Shown here piece after piece: positions 16,412 to 25,212 of a stretch of DNA of 64,000 nt (positions are counted from its first letter, which is position 1; the number at the start of each line of letters is the position of its first letter). The notes beneath the pieces were generated by a model that was not told the origin of the DNA, did not search any database, and was given only the letters and a program-made list of their open reading frames with translations. The position numbers and the translations under genes are program-made. Source of the stretch: Bin5 sp965204705 (GTDB lineage: Bacteria; Chloroflexota; Anaerolineae; Caldilineales; Caldilineaceae). Location: positions 682,001 through 746,000 of the forward strand of contig OZ242006.1 in the NCBI GenBank assembly GCA_965204705.1, given 5' to 3'.

Positions 16412-17917
16412 CTACTCAAAACCAAGCGCGGCACAGTCCACTTCGTTGTCGCTGATGAAATCTGACGCGTACAACGTCATGATCTCATCAATCTGCACGA
16501 CTGCGTCGTCGAGCGTCACCTGGTCAAGAATATATGCGTTCTTGAGATCCCAGATCTCCAGACGAGACTCCAGGTTGGTCTTGTCATAGTAGGTCCACAT
16601 GGCCGCTTCGCCCTCGTGGTCCTGGAGATTTTCCAGAATCGAAATCAGATCCGGATCGGCTGGTGTCGCGCCCTTCTGCAGCGGCAGTACGTTGCCCAAA
16701 TCGTTGATCAGACGCTCCGCGTTCTGTGGCGCGCTCAGATACATCAGGAAATCGGCAGCAATATCGACAACCCCGTCCTCAACAGCGGTCTTCGTGATCG
16801 CAAAACCGCCCGGCGCTCCACCTATAGGGGGCGCAGGTGTCCCTGTGCAAACCGGTGAACTCTCCGCCGTGCACTTGGGCGCATAAAACATCCCCCATTC
16901 AAATTCGATGTTTGGGTTCAGTTTGTTCTGCTTCACCCGCCAACTCCCATCCTCTACCACAACGATATCGCCCTGAAGCCACCGCGTGATCGCATTGGCG
17001 TTCTTGTCCGTCCACGCCGGCGTGCGATAGGCGGCAACCTCCTTCATCAGGCGCATCCATTCTCGATACTCAGGTGTTTCCGCTCTGAATATGCCCCTGT
17101 CGATAGCGCAAGCTACCTCCTCAAAGTTGGCCGGACCGCCGTCAGGATTCACCTGGGGCGTTAACTCCGCCATAATGCTGCCCCCCAGCTGCCCCAGCGT
17201 CTCATACATGAACCAGGAACCGATGCCTCCATAGGGAATGTATCCGGCGTCTTCCAACGCCTGAAAGACATCGAGTAACTCCGCTAACGTCGTTGGGACC
17301 TCGACCCCGACTTCCTCAAAAATATCCTTGTTGTAAAACATCATCGAGGTCACAATCGAGTAGTTGAGCGTGTAGTGCGAACCCAATATACGGTTCGCCT
17401 GGAACGGCACTTCGTAGAAGAGATCCAACCATCGGTCGCTGCCAGGCTCGCCCGCCTCGACGTAATGATTTGGCGTGTCCAGGTAGGAATCCAGGTTGAC
17501 CCACCAATCCTTCCCGATCTCCTCTACTTGGTCCCGAGTCAACGTATAGACAACATGGGGTATTGTGCCGGCAGTCATGTTTGTGACAATGTACTCGCGA
17601 CTGCTGACATCGCCAGGGGGCGGTTGGATCAACTCGATCTCTACGCCGGGATGCAACGCCTGGTACTCTTCGATCAGCGTAAGGATCATGTCGTGAGGAT
17701 TGGGGTTCGTTTCGCTCCACTCCATGCTTTCAGAAGGGTAGTAGGATCCAGGATTCACGGTGAGCTTGCCTGTCAAGGCTCCTGATTCGCCACTATCCAT
17801 CGCCTCGTCAGCCGCCATATCCTGGCCTGTTTCCGAGGCCGGGACGGCAGCGCACGCCGAAGCGAATAGCGCTAGCGCCAGAAAAATGCCAATGATCGGA
17901 AATCGTTTCACTAACAT
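16412..17917 (-). CDS. Sugar ABC transporter solute-binding lipoprotein
   Basis: 501-residue family 1 extracellular solute-binding protein. A signal peptide ends in a lipobox (ALFASAC, Cys22), after which a Ser/Glu/Asp-rich linker leads into the binding domain. Family features are LTLIEEYQALHPGVEIELIQ near the start, SMMFYNKDIFEEVGVE, and AITKTAVEDGVVDIAADFLMYL. It would capture an oligosaccharide outside the membrane and hand it to the two permeases that follow. The ATG is preceded by AAAGGAG. This is the first gene of the minus-strand carbohydrate block. Confidence 0.92.
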   Translation of the reverse strand: MLVKRFPIIGIFLALALFASACAAVPASETGQDMAADEAMDSGESGALTGKLTVNPGSYYPSESMEWSETNPNPHDMILTLIEEYQALHPGVEIELIQPPPGDVSSREYIVTNMTAGTIPHVVYTLTRDQVEEIGKDWWVNLDSYLDTPNHYVEAGEPGSDRWLDLFYEVPFQANRILGSHYTLNYSIVTSMMFYNKDIFEEVGVEVPTTLAELLDVFQALEDAGYIPYGGIGSWFMYETLGQLGGSIMAELTPQVNPDGGPANFEEVACAIDRGIFRAETPEYREWMRLMKEVAAYRTPAWTDKNANAITRWLQGDIVVVEDGSWRVKQNKLNPNIEFEWGMFYAPKCTAESSPVCTGTPAPPIGGAPGGFAITKTAVEDGVVDIAADFLMYLSAPQNAERLINDLGNVLPLQKGATPADPDLISILENLQDHEGEAAMWTYYDKTNLESRLEIWDLKNAYILDQVTLDDAVVQIDEIMTLYASDFISDNEVDCAALGFE

Positions 17918-18999
17918 GATGGCTCCGCTCCTTTCTCTATAGGATATCGCTGATTTGAGCCCTTCACGGTGCTCTGGGCACTACTGGCCCGACGTTATAC
18001 GATGACGGGCTCAGTCTTTCTTGTCCATCACGCGTGCCTAATCCTCTACAACTGGCGGTTTCGGTGGTTGCTGAACCCTTGGTCTGTCAGGGACCACGGC
18101 CCTGGAATCGATTCCTCCTTTCTCAGACCGAAGACAAACGCGAAATATAGGGTTTCCGGCTCAATCCCCGTGACAGCGTTCAGGTGTCGCACTGGGATGA
18201 AGGAGATGCACATTTCTACAGAGATACAGGCGGTTCATTAGCTGTAACAGCCCTCCCGGAATCTGAAACGGCGTCCGCTGACTATTAGGCTTCTTTCCGG
18301 GAGGAGTCACACGCTAGGCATCAAGCACCAATTTTCATTTGGGCGCGAAGAGTGCGGTCGTCGAGCCTCGATAGCTGCTCGGTATTGCTCTCCAAAGCGA
18401 TAAAACTGAACTGAAAGGTGTCGATATGTCAGGTGATGCGAACAAATTCAGTATAGTGAAGTGCGCTATGTCTGTCAAACAATATATTTTTGACATAGGG
18501 GCCAAGATGAAGCTATGGAATACTGATAACTGCTCAAGGGATACCTCTGAACTGTTCCTCAGGATCGGGTAGAGCACTTCTTCCCAAGTATAGGATTTGG
18601 ATCTCTCGAAATCCGTCCCCGGGCCCCTCGCGGAGGGAACGGCCCCCACATCTGCTAACATTTGAGGAGGTCTCTTAGATCAATACCTGCTTAAACAGAC
18701 TAGCCTACACATCTTCTTAGGACCGCGGCACGATCTTTTCCCCCAATCGTAGAGATCCCGCCTTGCATTCGCCCCCATTTCGGTACGAAACCGGATAAGC
18801 AGATACCCCAAAATCATTTGACAGCCATAATTTCACCGTGCCATAATTATTTAATCCGCCGCCGCTTTGAAGGGTGCGGTTAAAGTTTTAGACGCTCGCG
18901 CAAGGCCTCTAAAGTAGCCTCTGCGCCTGTTCCCGACTCCGCCCCCGATTCCCCGCCCACTGCAGCGGGCGGGGGGCAATCGCCAGCTTGGGAGGAACC
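17918..18999. other. 1.1-kb intergenic region with a candidate operator
   Basis: Divergent gap between the sugar-binding lipoprotein (minus) and the SH3 lipoprotein (plus). It holds a perfect 12-bp palindrome GGAATCGATTCC with central CG (18104-18115), about 190 bp before the sugar operon, of the type bound by LacI-family repressors. It also holds the promoter at 18818-18847 and a GC-rich hairpin (CCCCGCCC 18951-18958 with GGGCGGGG 18967-18974) in the leader of the next gene. Short open frames at 17969-18241 and 18335-18661 have no start signals or family likeness. Much of the region looks AT-richer than its surroundings. Confidence 0.5.
18818..18847 (+). promoter_or_regulatory. Sigma-70-type promoter for the SH3 lipoprotein gene
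   Basis: Perfect TTGACA (18818-18823), 18-bp spacer, CATAAT (18842-18847), about 150 bp before the start codon at 19000. Confidence 0.6.
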
Positions 19000-20367
19000 A
19001 TGCCGATTCGCTTTCGCGTCCTGTCGTTCTGGGCAATGGCAACTCTGCCCCTCTTGCTAGGCAGCTGCTATCCCTTCCAAAGAGACATTACCCAGATCCT
19101 GACACCTGCGGCGCCCCTTCCCGTGGCCGAAGCCACAGAGCCGCCCGAGCCGGAAGTGGTGACCTTGACCGCAACCGTGCATGTCAACGCGCTTCGCGTG
19201 CGCCAGGCTGCCAGTGCAGAGATGCCAATTATCGCCGGCCTGCTCAAAGGTGACGTCATCACCGTGATCGGGCGGACCGAAGACGGCAGTTGGCTAAAAG
19301 TGGAGGTGCCGGACGTAGGGACTATCGGCTGGATCTGGGGCGAAGACGTATCCTTAGACGGGGACACCGCCGCCTTGTCTGTTCCTGAAGACGGGCAGGT
19401 GGCCGCTGAACCGGAAGATGCGACGGAAGATGCTGTGGCAGAAGAGGAAACCGGCGAAACCGAGATGGCCGCCGACGAGGAGAAGACCGACGAAGAGGCG
19501 ATGGCGGTCGCCGATCTGGAACCAAGCGTCACAGTCCACGCTCAGGAAGTGATCAAGGGTCAAGTCACCGTTGCAGAAGCAGTAGTTCCAGTGGAAGGTT
19601 GGGTCGTCATTCATGCCGACGATGCCGGCTCTTTCGGGCCGATCATCGGTCAGGCGCATCTGGAGCCCGGTGTCACGACCGACTTGGCTGTAGACATAGA
19701 CGTCGATGCCGCCACCGAGACACTCTATGCCATGCTCCACACAGATGGCGGGGTCTTCGATGTCTTCGAGTTTCCTGGCACCGATATGCCGGTACTCAAA
19801 AATGGTGCGCCGATTAGCCCGGCTTTTGCTGTAACGTTCTCCGAAATGTCCGTCTCTGACGAACAGGCGGACGCCGAGGAGGCTGTACCCGTCACGACAC
19901 CGACCGACGAGCCCCTTCTCAAGGTTGGCGATGTCACCAGACACCTGGCAATCGTCACGACCCGTGCACTGCGCGTGCGCAGCAAGCCGGAAACCATCGC
20001 CGAAGTCCTGGCAGGCGTCGCCGTCGGTGAAGCCTATCCTGTGGCCGGGTTCAGCTCCGATGAGCATTGGGTTGCAATCTTCTTCCCCGGCATCGAGGAC
20101 CCGGTCTGGATTGCAGCCTCGCTGGTGGAGTTGCGGGACATAGAGTTGAGAGTGCAGATGGGTCGCGCCACCATCGAAACCGGCCAGGGCGGCCGCTTGC
20201 GTCTGCGCGGCGGGCCCTCTCTTGAGGCGCCGATCGTCGGCTTCGTTCCCGACGGTGAAACCTACGATACACTCGGTTACAGCGAGGATGGCGAATGGGC
20301 ACTGCTGGTCGGAACAGGGGGGGAGGGCGCCACCTGGGCCTCAATCTCGTTTCTGATTTTTCAGTAG
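19000..20367 (+). CDS. Lipoprotein with several bacterial SH3-like domains
   Basis: 455-residue secreted lipoprotein: signal peptide to LLLGSC (Cys23). A first SH3b-like domain lies at about residues 50-115 (VNALRVRQAASAEMPIIAGL, then GTIGWIWGEDV). An acidic Glu/Ala/Asp-rich linker follows at about 120-170. Next comes a beta-rich domain of DUF7282 type (VIKGQVTVAEAVVPVEGWVV, FPGTDMPVLKNG). Then two more SH3b-like domains (TTRALRVRSKPETIAEVLAG and RLRLRGGPSLEAPIVGFV). SH3b domains often bind cell-wall peptides or other surface polymers, so an envelope role is likely. The ATG at 19000 has GGAGGA in front. The gene stands alone with its own promoter. Confidence 0.8.
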   Translation: MPIRFRVLSFWAMATLPLLLGSCYPFQRDITQILTPAAPLPVAEATEPPEPEVVTLTATVHVNALRVRQAASAEMPIIAGLLKGDVITVIGRTEDGSWLKVEVPDVGTIGWIWGEDVSLDGDTAALSVPEDGQVAAEPEDATEDAVAEEETGETEMAADEEKTDEEAMAVADLEPSVTVHAQEVIKGQVTVAEAVVPVEGWVVIHADDAGSFGPIIGQAHLEPGVTTDLAVDIDVDAATETLYAMLHTDGGVFDVFEFPGTDMPVLKNGAPISPAFAVTFSEMSVSDEQADAEEAVPVTTPTDEPLLKVGDVTRHLAIVTTRALRVRSKPETIAEVLAGVAVGEAYPVAGFSSDEHWVAIFFPGIEDPVWIAASLVELRDIELRVQMGRATIETGQGGRLRLRGGPSLEAPIVGFVPDGETYDTLGYSEDGEWALLVGTGGEGATWASISFLIFQ

Positions 20368-20429
20368 CGGATTTCTACTGCCGGCCGTAGTCAAGGGCCG
20401 GCGAGTCCCCTTCCAATAGGTCTGAAACA

Positions 20430-20475
20430 ACACAAAGAGCGGCAGTCTCACACAAAGACAGCCGCTCTTCTTGTG
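20430..20475 (+). terminator. Hairpin terminator, possibly bidirectional
   Basis: AAGAGCGGC (20435-20443) pairs with GCCGCTCTT (20461-20469), and the stem extends through ACACA/TGTGT outside a small bulge. It lies 60 bp after the lipoprotein stop and about 80 bp beyond the end of the convergent DinB gene. Confidence 0.6.
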
Positions 20476-20556
20476 TACATTATTTCCACCTGACCTGGCT
20501 ACTAGCGCCAGCGCGTGGAACCTGCAACCCGCGCAGAAGCGCCGCGCCGAAAAACG

Positions 20557-21042
20557 CTATTCGTCGCGCGTAAGCGCCCACGAATCCGCCCAACTCTCCG
20601 GAATGGGGAGGTTGTTGGCGTAAATCAGGTTGATCAACTGGCCGTGGTGATGGGCCTCATGTTCAACCAATCGGTAGTAACCGGCCAGCGGCGTCGAGCC
20701 ATTCTCAAAGACTTTCAGCCAGTCCACCTTCTCGAAAGCCGCCAGCAAGGCCGCGTCTGCCGCCTCCATCCCCTGTCGCACCCGTTCAACTGGCAGCACT
20801 TCCCCGGCCGGCGCCGGTTTAAGGCTGCAATCCCAGCCTTGCATTCCCCCTTCAAGCAACACGGGCGGCCAACTCTCCTGCGTGCCCAACATACAGTAAA
20901 ACTGATAAAGGATATTCTGGGATTCGGTGAAGGGTAGGCGAGCGTTCAGATCGGCATCGACCAGAACATCCATAAAATCATAAGTGCGTCCGCGCAGGTC
21001 CTGCCAGTGGATCTGTACACTCTCCAAAATGGACTGTGACAT
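20557..21042 (-). CDS. DinB-family protein
   Basis: 161-residue four-helix-bundle protein of the DinB/YfiT group. The metal-binding His pattern is visible in VEHEAHHHGQLI near residue 130, and an earlier helix (SILESVQIHWQDLRGRTYD) would hold the first His. Members are metal-dependent and often of unknown substrate; some are thiol transferases. ATG start. It is a single gene facing the SH3 lipoprotein, with an extended -10-like TGCTATACT on the minus strand at 21177-21169. Confidence 0.75.
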   Translation of the reverse strand: MSQSILESVQIHWQDLRGRTYDFMDVLVDADLNARLPFTESQNILYQFYCMLGTQESWPPVLLEGGMQGWDCSLKPAPAGEVLPVERVRQGMEAADAALLAAFEKVDWLKVFENGSTPLAGYYRLVEHEAHHHGQLINLIYANNLPIPESWADSWALTRDE

Positions 21043-21304
21043 CTTCTCCTCGTTTCTTGCGATTCTGTTATGTCGTCAAAGACAGGTAGGGAAAAAGGTG
21101 TGAACAGTGATTTATGACTCGTAACTGCTGGTTGCACCGGCTGCCTATCACTGGTATCGGTCTGAATCAGTATAGCACAGTGGTACTTCCCGGGACCGTT
21201 GTCCAGACTGGTGCGCTGCGATTTTCGGAGATTCTTGTTCTGCTACCGCGCCCCTAAGATCTACAGCGGTCAATCCCCACTTTATGATGCTTGTATACCC
21301 ACAA

Positions 21305-21333
21305 CTGACTAGCGCGCGTAGGCAGCCTATGAT
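21305..21333 (+). promoter_or_regulatory. Promoter for the sulfatase gene, in the 21043-21378 gap
   Basis: CTGACT (21305-21310), 17-bp spacer, TATGAT (21328-21333). The start codon at 21379 follows after about 45 bp. The rest of this 336-bp divergent gap shows no gene or clear repeat. Confidence 0.45.
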
Positions 21334-21378
21334 ACGATCCAAAGCAACAGACAATGGTCGAACCCGAGGCGGCTGCAC

Positions 21379-22929
21379 GTGTCCACTCCACTCCAATCGA
21401 GTTCAAATAGCCAAGAAAAGGCATACCCGAATATCCTGCTGATCACCAGTGACCAGCAGCATCTTTCAACCCTAGGCGTCACTAATCCCCGCATCCAGAC
21501 CCCCGCACTCGACCGGCTCGCCCGCGAAGGCGCCCGCTTCGACCGCGCCTACTGCAACAATCCCGTCTGCTCCCCCTCGCGCTCATCGATCATCACCGGC
21601 CAGTACCCCGCCTGGCACGGCTGCTGGACCATAGGAGTCAAGCTGGGCGAAGACGTTCCTACCGTCGGCGACCTGTTGCACCAGCACGGCTACGACACCA
21701 CCCTGATCGGCAAAGCCCACTTTCAGCCGCTGGCCTCGCGTCCGGAACAGACCTCTCTCGAGTGCCAGCCCACCCTGCGCGATCTCGACTTCTGGCGCGA
21801 CTTCCATGGCCCGTGGTATGGCTTTCAACACGTAGAGGTTGCGCGCAATCACGCCGACGAAGCCCACGCAGGTCAGCACTACGGCATCTGGATGGAGGAA
21901 AATGGCCTGGCCAACTGGAAGGACTACTTCCAGTCCTGGCCGCCCGACCCCAATGCGGCCAAACGGGAGCATGCCTGGGATCTGCCGGAGGAGTACCACT
22001 ACTCAGTTTGGACCGCCGACCGCACGATCGCGGCTATCGAGCGCAGCGCCGCCGACGGCAAACCCTTCTTCCTTTGGAGCAGCTTCCACGATCCCCATCC
22101 GCCCTACCTCGTATCCGAACCGTGGGCGTCGATGTACGATTTTGAAGACATGCAACCGGGCACGCTGGAGCCGGGCGAACTCGATGCGATGCCGACCCAC
22201 TTTGCCAAAACGCAGCAGCGTTATCCGGACTTCTCAGCCTGGCAGGAGACTGCGTTCGGCAATCACGGATTCAACAGCCATCTGTTTGAACCGGACGCCC
22301 TGTGCAAAAATATGGCCGTCTACTACGGCATGGTCAGCCTGATGGATCGCGAGATAGGCCGCATTCTGGACAGGTTGGATCATCTGGGCATTGCCGACAA
22401 TACACTCGTCGTTTTCAGCACCGACCACGGCCACTTTCTCGGCCAGCACGGGCTGATCGCCAAGGGCGCCTTCCATTACGAAGACCTGATCCGTCTGCCC
22501 TTTCTGGTGCGCTGGCCGGGGCGCGTTCCCAATGGTATGGTGAGCAACTCGCTCCAGTCGCTTGTCGACCTGGCGCCCACTTTCCTGCACGCGGCCGGTA
22601 TCGATATCCCTGGGGAGATGCAAGGCGCCGATCAGTTGGACGTTTGGGCCGGCGCAGCCGCCGAAGCACGCGACCACGTACTCGTCGAAAATCGTCACCA
22701 GCCCACCGCGCTGCACCTGCGCACGCTCGTGGACCAGCGCTACAAGCTAACGGTCTACCGAGGCCACTCATATGGTGAACTGTTCGATCTGCAGGGAGAT
22801 CCGGAGGAGCGCCGCAACCGCTGGGATGATCCAGCCTTCGCCCAAGTCAAATCAGACCTGCTGCAGCGCTTTGTGCAGGCTGAAATGGAACGGGAACCAA
22901 CCCGCTTCGAACGCATCGCCGGCGCATGA
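21379..22929 (+). CDS. Type I sulfatase family hydrolase
   Basis: 516-residue alkaline-phosphatase-superfamily sulfatase. The formylglycine signature is CSPSR with Cys64, which would be converted to formylglycine by a maturase. Metal-site elements are NILLITSDQQ near the N-terminus and FSTDHGHFLGQHGL in the second half. No signal peptide is seen, so the enzyme is probably cytoplasmic. It starts at GTG with only a weak ribosome binding site; the promoter nearby supports this start. Substrate (aryl, choline or sugar sulfate) is unclear. No sulfatase-modifying enzyme is in the window. Confidence 0.9.
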   Translation: MSTPLQSSSNSQEKAYPNILLITSDQQHLSTLGVTNPRIQTPALDRLAREGARFDRAYCNNPVCSPSRSSIITGQYPAWHGCWTIGVKLGEDVPTVGDLLHQHGYDTTLIGKAHFQPLASRPEQTSLECQPTLRDLDFWRDFHGPWYGFQHVEVARNHADEAHAGQHYGIWMEENGLANWKDYFQSWPPDPNAAKREHAWDLPEEYHYSVWTADRTIAAIERSAADGKPFFLWSSFHDPHPPYLVSEPWASMYDFEDMQPGTLEPGELDAMPTHFAKTQQRYPDFSAWQETAFGNHGFNSHLFEPDALCKNMAVYYGMVSLMDREIGRILDRLDHLGIADNTLVVFSTDHGHFLGQHGLIAKGAFHYEDLIRLPFLVRWPGRVPNGMVSNSLQSLVDLAPTFLHAAGIDIPGEMQGADQLDVWAGAAAEARDHVLVENRHQPTALHLRTLVDQRYKLTVYRGHSYGELFDLQGDPEERRNRWDDPAFAQVKSDLLQRFVQAEMEREPTRFERIAGA

Positions 22930-23396
22930 TTGCAGTGAAGCCCCAATGAATCCTCTGCCTACCCGGCAGAGTATGCTCCGCCAAGGCCGGGCGCCCATTT
23001 GGCCGGTCGGCTGCAAGCGGCCTTCCTTGGTCGTGGGATACCCCCCGCAGCGCCTCCAAGCAACTCGACCCGCCTGTGGTATCTCGTCATGGCGGCCCAG
23101 CGACTGTTCACAGGTGTCGCAGAACTGCCTGCCGAATGCGTCGGCTGTGGTAAACTACAACTGAAACTATAATCCGTTTCACATCAGGAACTTCGCGCGC
23201 AATTGCGAAATAGAAGCCTGCTCTTGAACCCTACTTGGAAGGCGAATCGGCAATGCACCCTGCAAGGCGCGCCCAAACCGAATGCAATGAAGGTCTAACT
23301 AACCCCTGCATTTCAGACCGCTACAATTGACCAGATACCGACATCACAATTCAGCCAGTTTCACTCCCATCAAACATCCATTTACGGAGCACAACA
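22930..23396. other. 467-bp gap: hairpin and promoter-like element, no gene
   Basis: CTCTGCC (22953-22959) pairs with GGCAGAG (22965-22971) just after the sulfatase and may act as its terminator, although no T-run follows. A perfect TATAAT at 23168-23173 could be the -10 of the VOC gene, but its -35 is weak. I see no coding frame with support. Confidence 0.4.
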
Positions 23397-23780
23397 ATGA
23401 ACCTTGAACATGTCGCAATCAACGTACCTAACGTCCGCGAGCAGGCACAGTGGTGGAAGGAGCATCTGGGGCTGCAAATCGTTTCCGCCGGCGATATTCC
23501 CCCATACATGAATTTCGTCTACGACAACAACGGCAGCATGGTAGAGTTGTATAGCAATGAAGAAATGGAGCACCTGGACTTTGCCCAGATCGATCCTTTC
23601 AACCTGCACTTTGCCTTCAGCGTAGACGATATGGAAAGCGAACGCGAACGTCTGATTAAGGCCGGCGCTACGCCCGACGGCGAGATCAACAACACACCCT
23701 CAGGAGACAAGCTCTGCTTCCTGCGCGATCCCTGGCAGGTAACCGTGCAGCTTGTCCAACGCAAGAAACCCATGGTCTAA
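23397..23780 (+). CDS. VOC-family (glyoxalase/dioxygenase superfamily) protein
   Basis: 127-residue single-domain vicinal-oxygen-chelate protein with paired beta-alpha-beta-beta-beta units: LEHVAINVPNVREQAQWWKEHLGL opens the fold, and HFAFSVDDMESERERL starts the second half. Possible metal ligands are His5, Glu in MVELYSN, His in NLHFAF and the C-terminal VTVQLVQ strand. The reaction cannot be assigned. GGAG lies 8 nt before the ATG. It is followed after 75 bp by the E2 gene. Confidence 0.8.
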   Translation: MNLEHVAINVPNVREQAQWWKEHLGLQIVSAGDIPPYMNFVYDNNGSMVELYSNEEMEHLDFAQIDPFNLHFAFSVDDMESERERLIKAGATPDGEINNTPSGDKLCFLRDPWQVTVQLVQRKKPMV

Positions 23781-23855
23781 GCAGCGATCAGTGATCAGCG
23801 ACCTCAACCGGCCGCGAGCCGTCGGTCACTGGCAATTGCCGTTGGAGCGCCAACC

Positions 23856-25133
23856 ATGCCAACTCCAGTGAAGATGCCCCAACTGGGCGAGACCGTCTTC
23901 GAAGGGACTGTCGCCCGCTGGCTCAAACAGCCTGGGGAACCGGTGCAGCGGCAGGAACCGCTGCTCGACATCACTACCGACAAAATCGACACTGAAGTGC
24001 CCGCGCCCGCAGCCGGAATCCTGCTCAAGATCCTGGCCGACGAGGGAACAACGGTTCAGGTTGGCTCCGTTATTGCCTACATCGGTGACAGAGAAGAAGA
24101 GATTATTGAAGAGGTAGAGGGGCAGGGGGAAACGGAAGCGTCGGGCAATCAGACCGACCGACCGGCCCCCACTTCCTCTCTCTCCGTATCCCGGCGCGCC
24201 GGTGAGGCTGCTCCTGCTACGAAACCGGAAGGCCACGCCTTCGTCAGCCCTGTCGTCGCCCGTATCAGCGCTGAAAACAATATCGACCTGGACGAAGTGC
24301 GGGGCAGCGGGCGCCAGGGGCGCGTCACCAAGAAAGATCTGTTGGCCTTTATTGAAGCGCGTAAGCAACGGTTGCCGGCAACGCAGCCCGCTGCCGGAGC
24401 CGCGCCCGGCGAAGACGAGCTGCTGCAGCCCCTCTCGAACATGCGGCAGGCGATTGCCGAACACATGAGCCGCAGCGTACGCACCAGCCCCCACGTCGTA
24501 ACGATCTTTGAGGCCGATATGACGGCCGTCGTGCGCCACAGAGCCGCCCATAAAGAGGCATTCGCGCAAAAGGGAGTCAATCTGTCCTTCACCCCCTACA
24601 TTGTGGCTGCCGTCGCGGCCGCGTTGCGCGAAAACCCGATGGTGAACAGCCGTTGGACCGAAGAAGGCCTTGTACTGAGCCAGCGCATCCACGTGGGTAT
24701 CGCCGCAGCCGTGACAGACGGGTTGGTTGTGCCCGTCATCCGGGACGCCGATGAATTGAATCTGCAGGGTCTGGCGCGTACGGTCAACGATCTGGCCGAC
24801 CGTGCCCGCCGCGGCGAACTGTCGCCGAACGAAGTGCGCGGCGGTACCTTCACCGTCACCAACCACGGCACGAGTGGCAGCCTACTTGGCACGCCCATCA
24901 TCAATCAACCCCAGGCTGCCATTCTGGGAGTCGGCAAGATCAGCAAGCGAGCAGTCGTGAACAGCGGCGGCAGCGCCCCCGCCGACCCCCTTCTGCCCAG
25001 CGCCGACGATACCATCTCCATCCGTCCAATGTGCTACCTGAGTCTTGCCTTTGATCATCGGATCCTGGACGGCTTTGGCGCAGACAGCTTCCTGGCAGAT
25101 GTGGTAGGACGGCTGCAAAACTGGGGCACGTAA
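23856..25133 (+). CDS. 2-oxoacid dehydrogenase E2 (dihydrolipoamide acyltransferase)
   Basis: 425-residue E2 core of a 2-oxoacid dehydrogenase complex. Domains in order are: one lipoyl domain (residues 1-78, lipoyl-Lys43 in TDKIDTEVP), an acidic linker, a peripheral E1/E3-binding domain near 128-165 (SPVVARISAENNIDLDEV, then GRVTKKDLLAFIE), and the catalytic acyltransferase domain from about 190. The active-site motif is FDHRILDG with His401 and Asp405. It is followed by E3, but no E1 gene is present here. The acyl substrate (acetyl, branched-chain or other) is therefore open. Confidence 0.92.
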   Translation: MPTPVKMPQLGETVFEGTVARWLKQPGEPVQRQEPLLDITTDKIDTEVPAPAAGILLKILADEGTTVQVGSVIAYIGDREEEIIEEVEGQGETEASGNQTDRPAPTSSLSVSRRAGEAAPATKPEGHAFVSPVVARISAENNIDLDEVRGSGRQGRVTKKDLLAFIEARKQRLPATQPAAGAAPGEDELLQPLSNMRQAIAEHMSRSVRTSPHVVTIFEADMTAVVRHRAAHKEAFAQKGVNLSFTPYIVAAVAAALRENPMVNSRWTEEGLVLSQRIHVGIAAAVTDGLVVPVIRDADELNLQGLARTVNDLADRARRGELSPNEVRGGTFTVTNHGTSGSLLGTPIINQPQAAILGVGKISKRAVVNSGGSAPADPLLPSADDTISIRPMCYLSLAFDHRILDGFGADSFLADVVGRLQNWGT

Positions 25134-25212
25134 CGACAGCGGTTAACCATTCAGTACACTGCAGTGACCGGTGATTACCGGCCAGCGGCAACTGGAGTTA
25201 GCGGAGGCATTT

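Noticed and set aside
17969..18241. Plus-strand 90-codon frame
   Set aside because: Covers the putative promoter and operator region of the sugar operon; composition not protein-like.
18335..18661. Minus-strand 108-codon frame in the large gap
   Set aside because: No ribosome binding site, no family likeness, and it lies in AT-richer non-coding DNA where open frames arise by chance.
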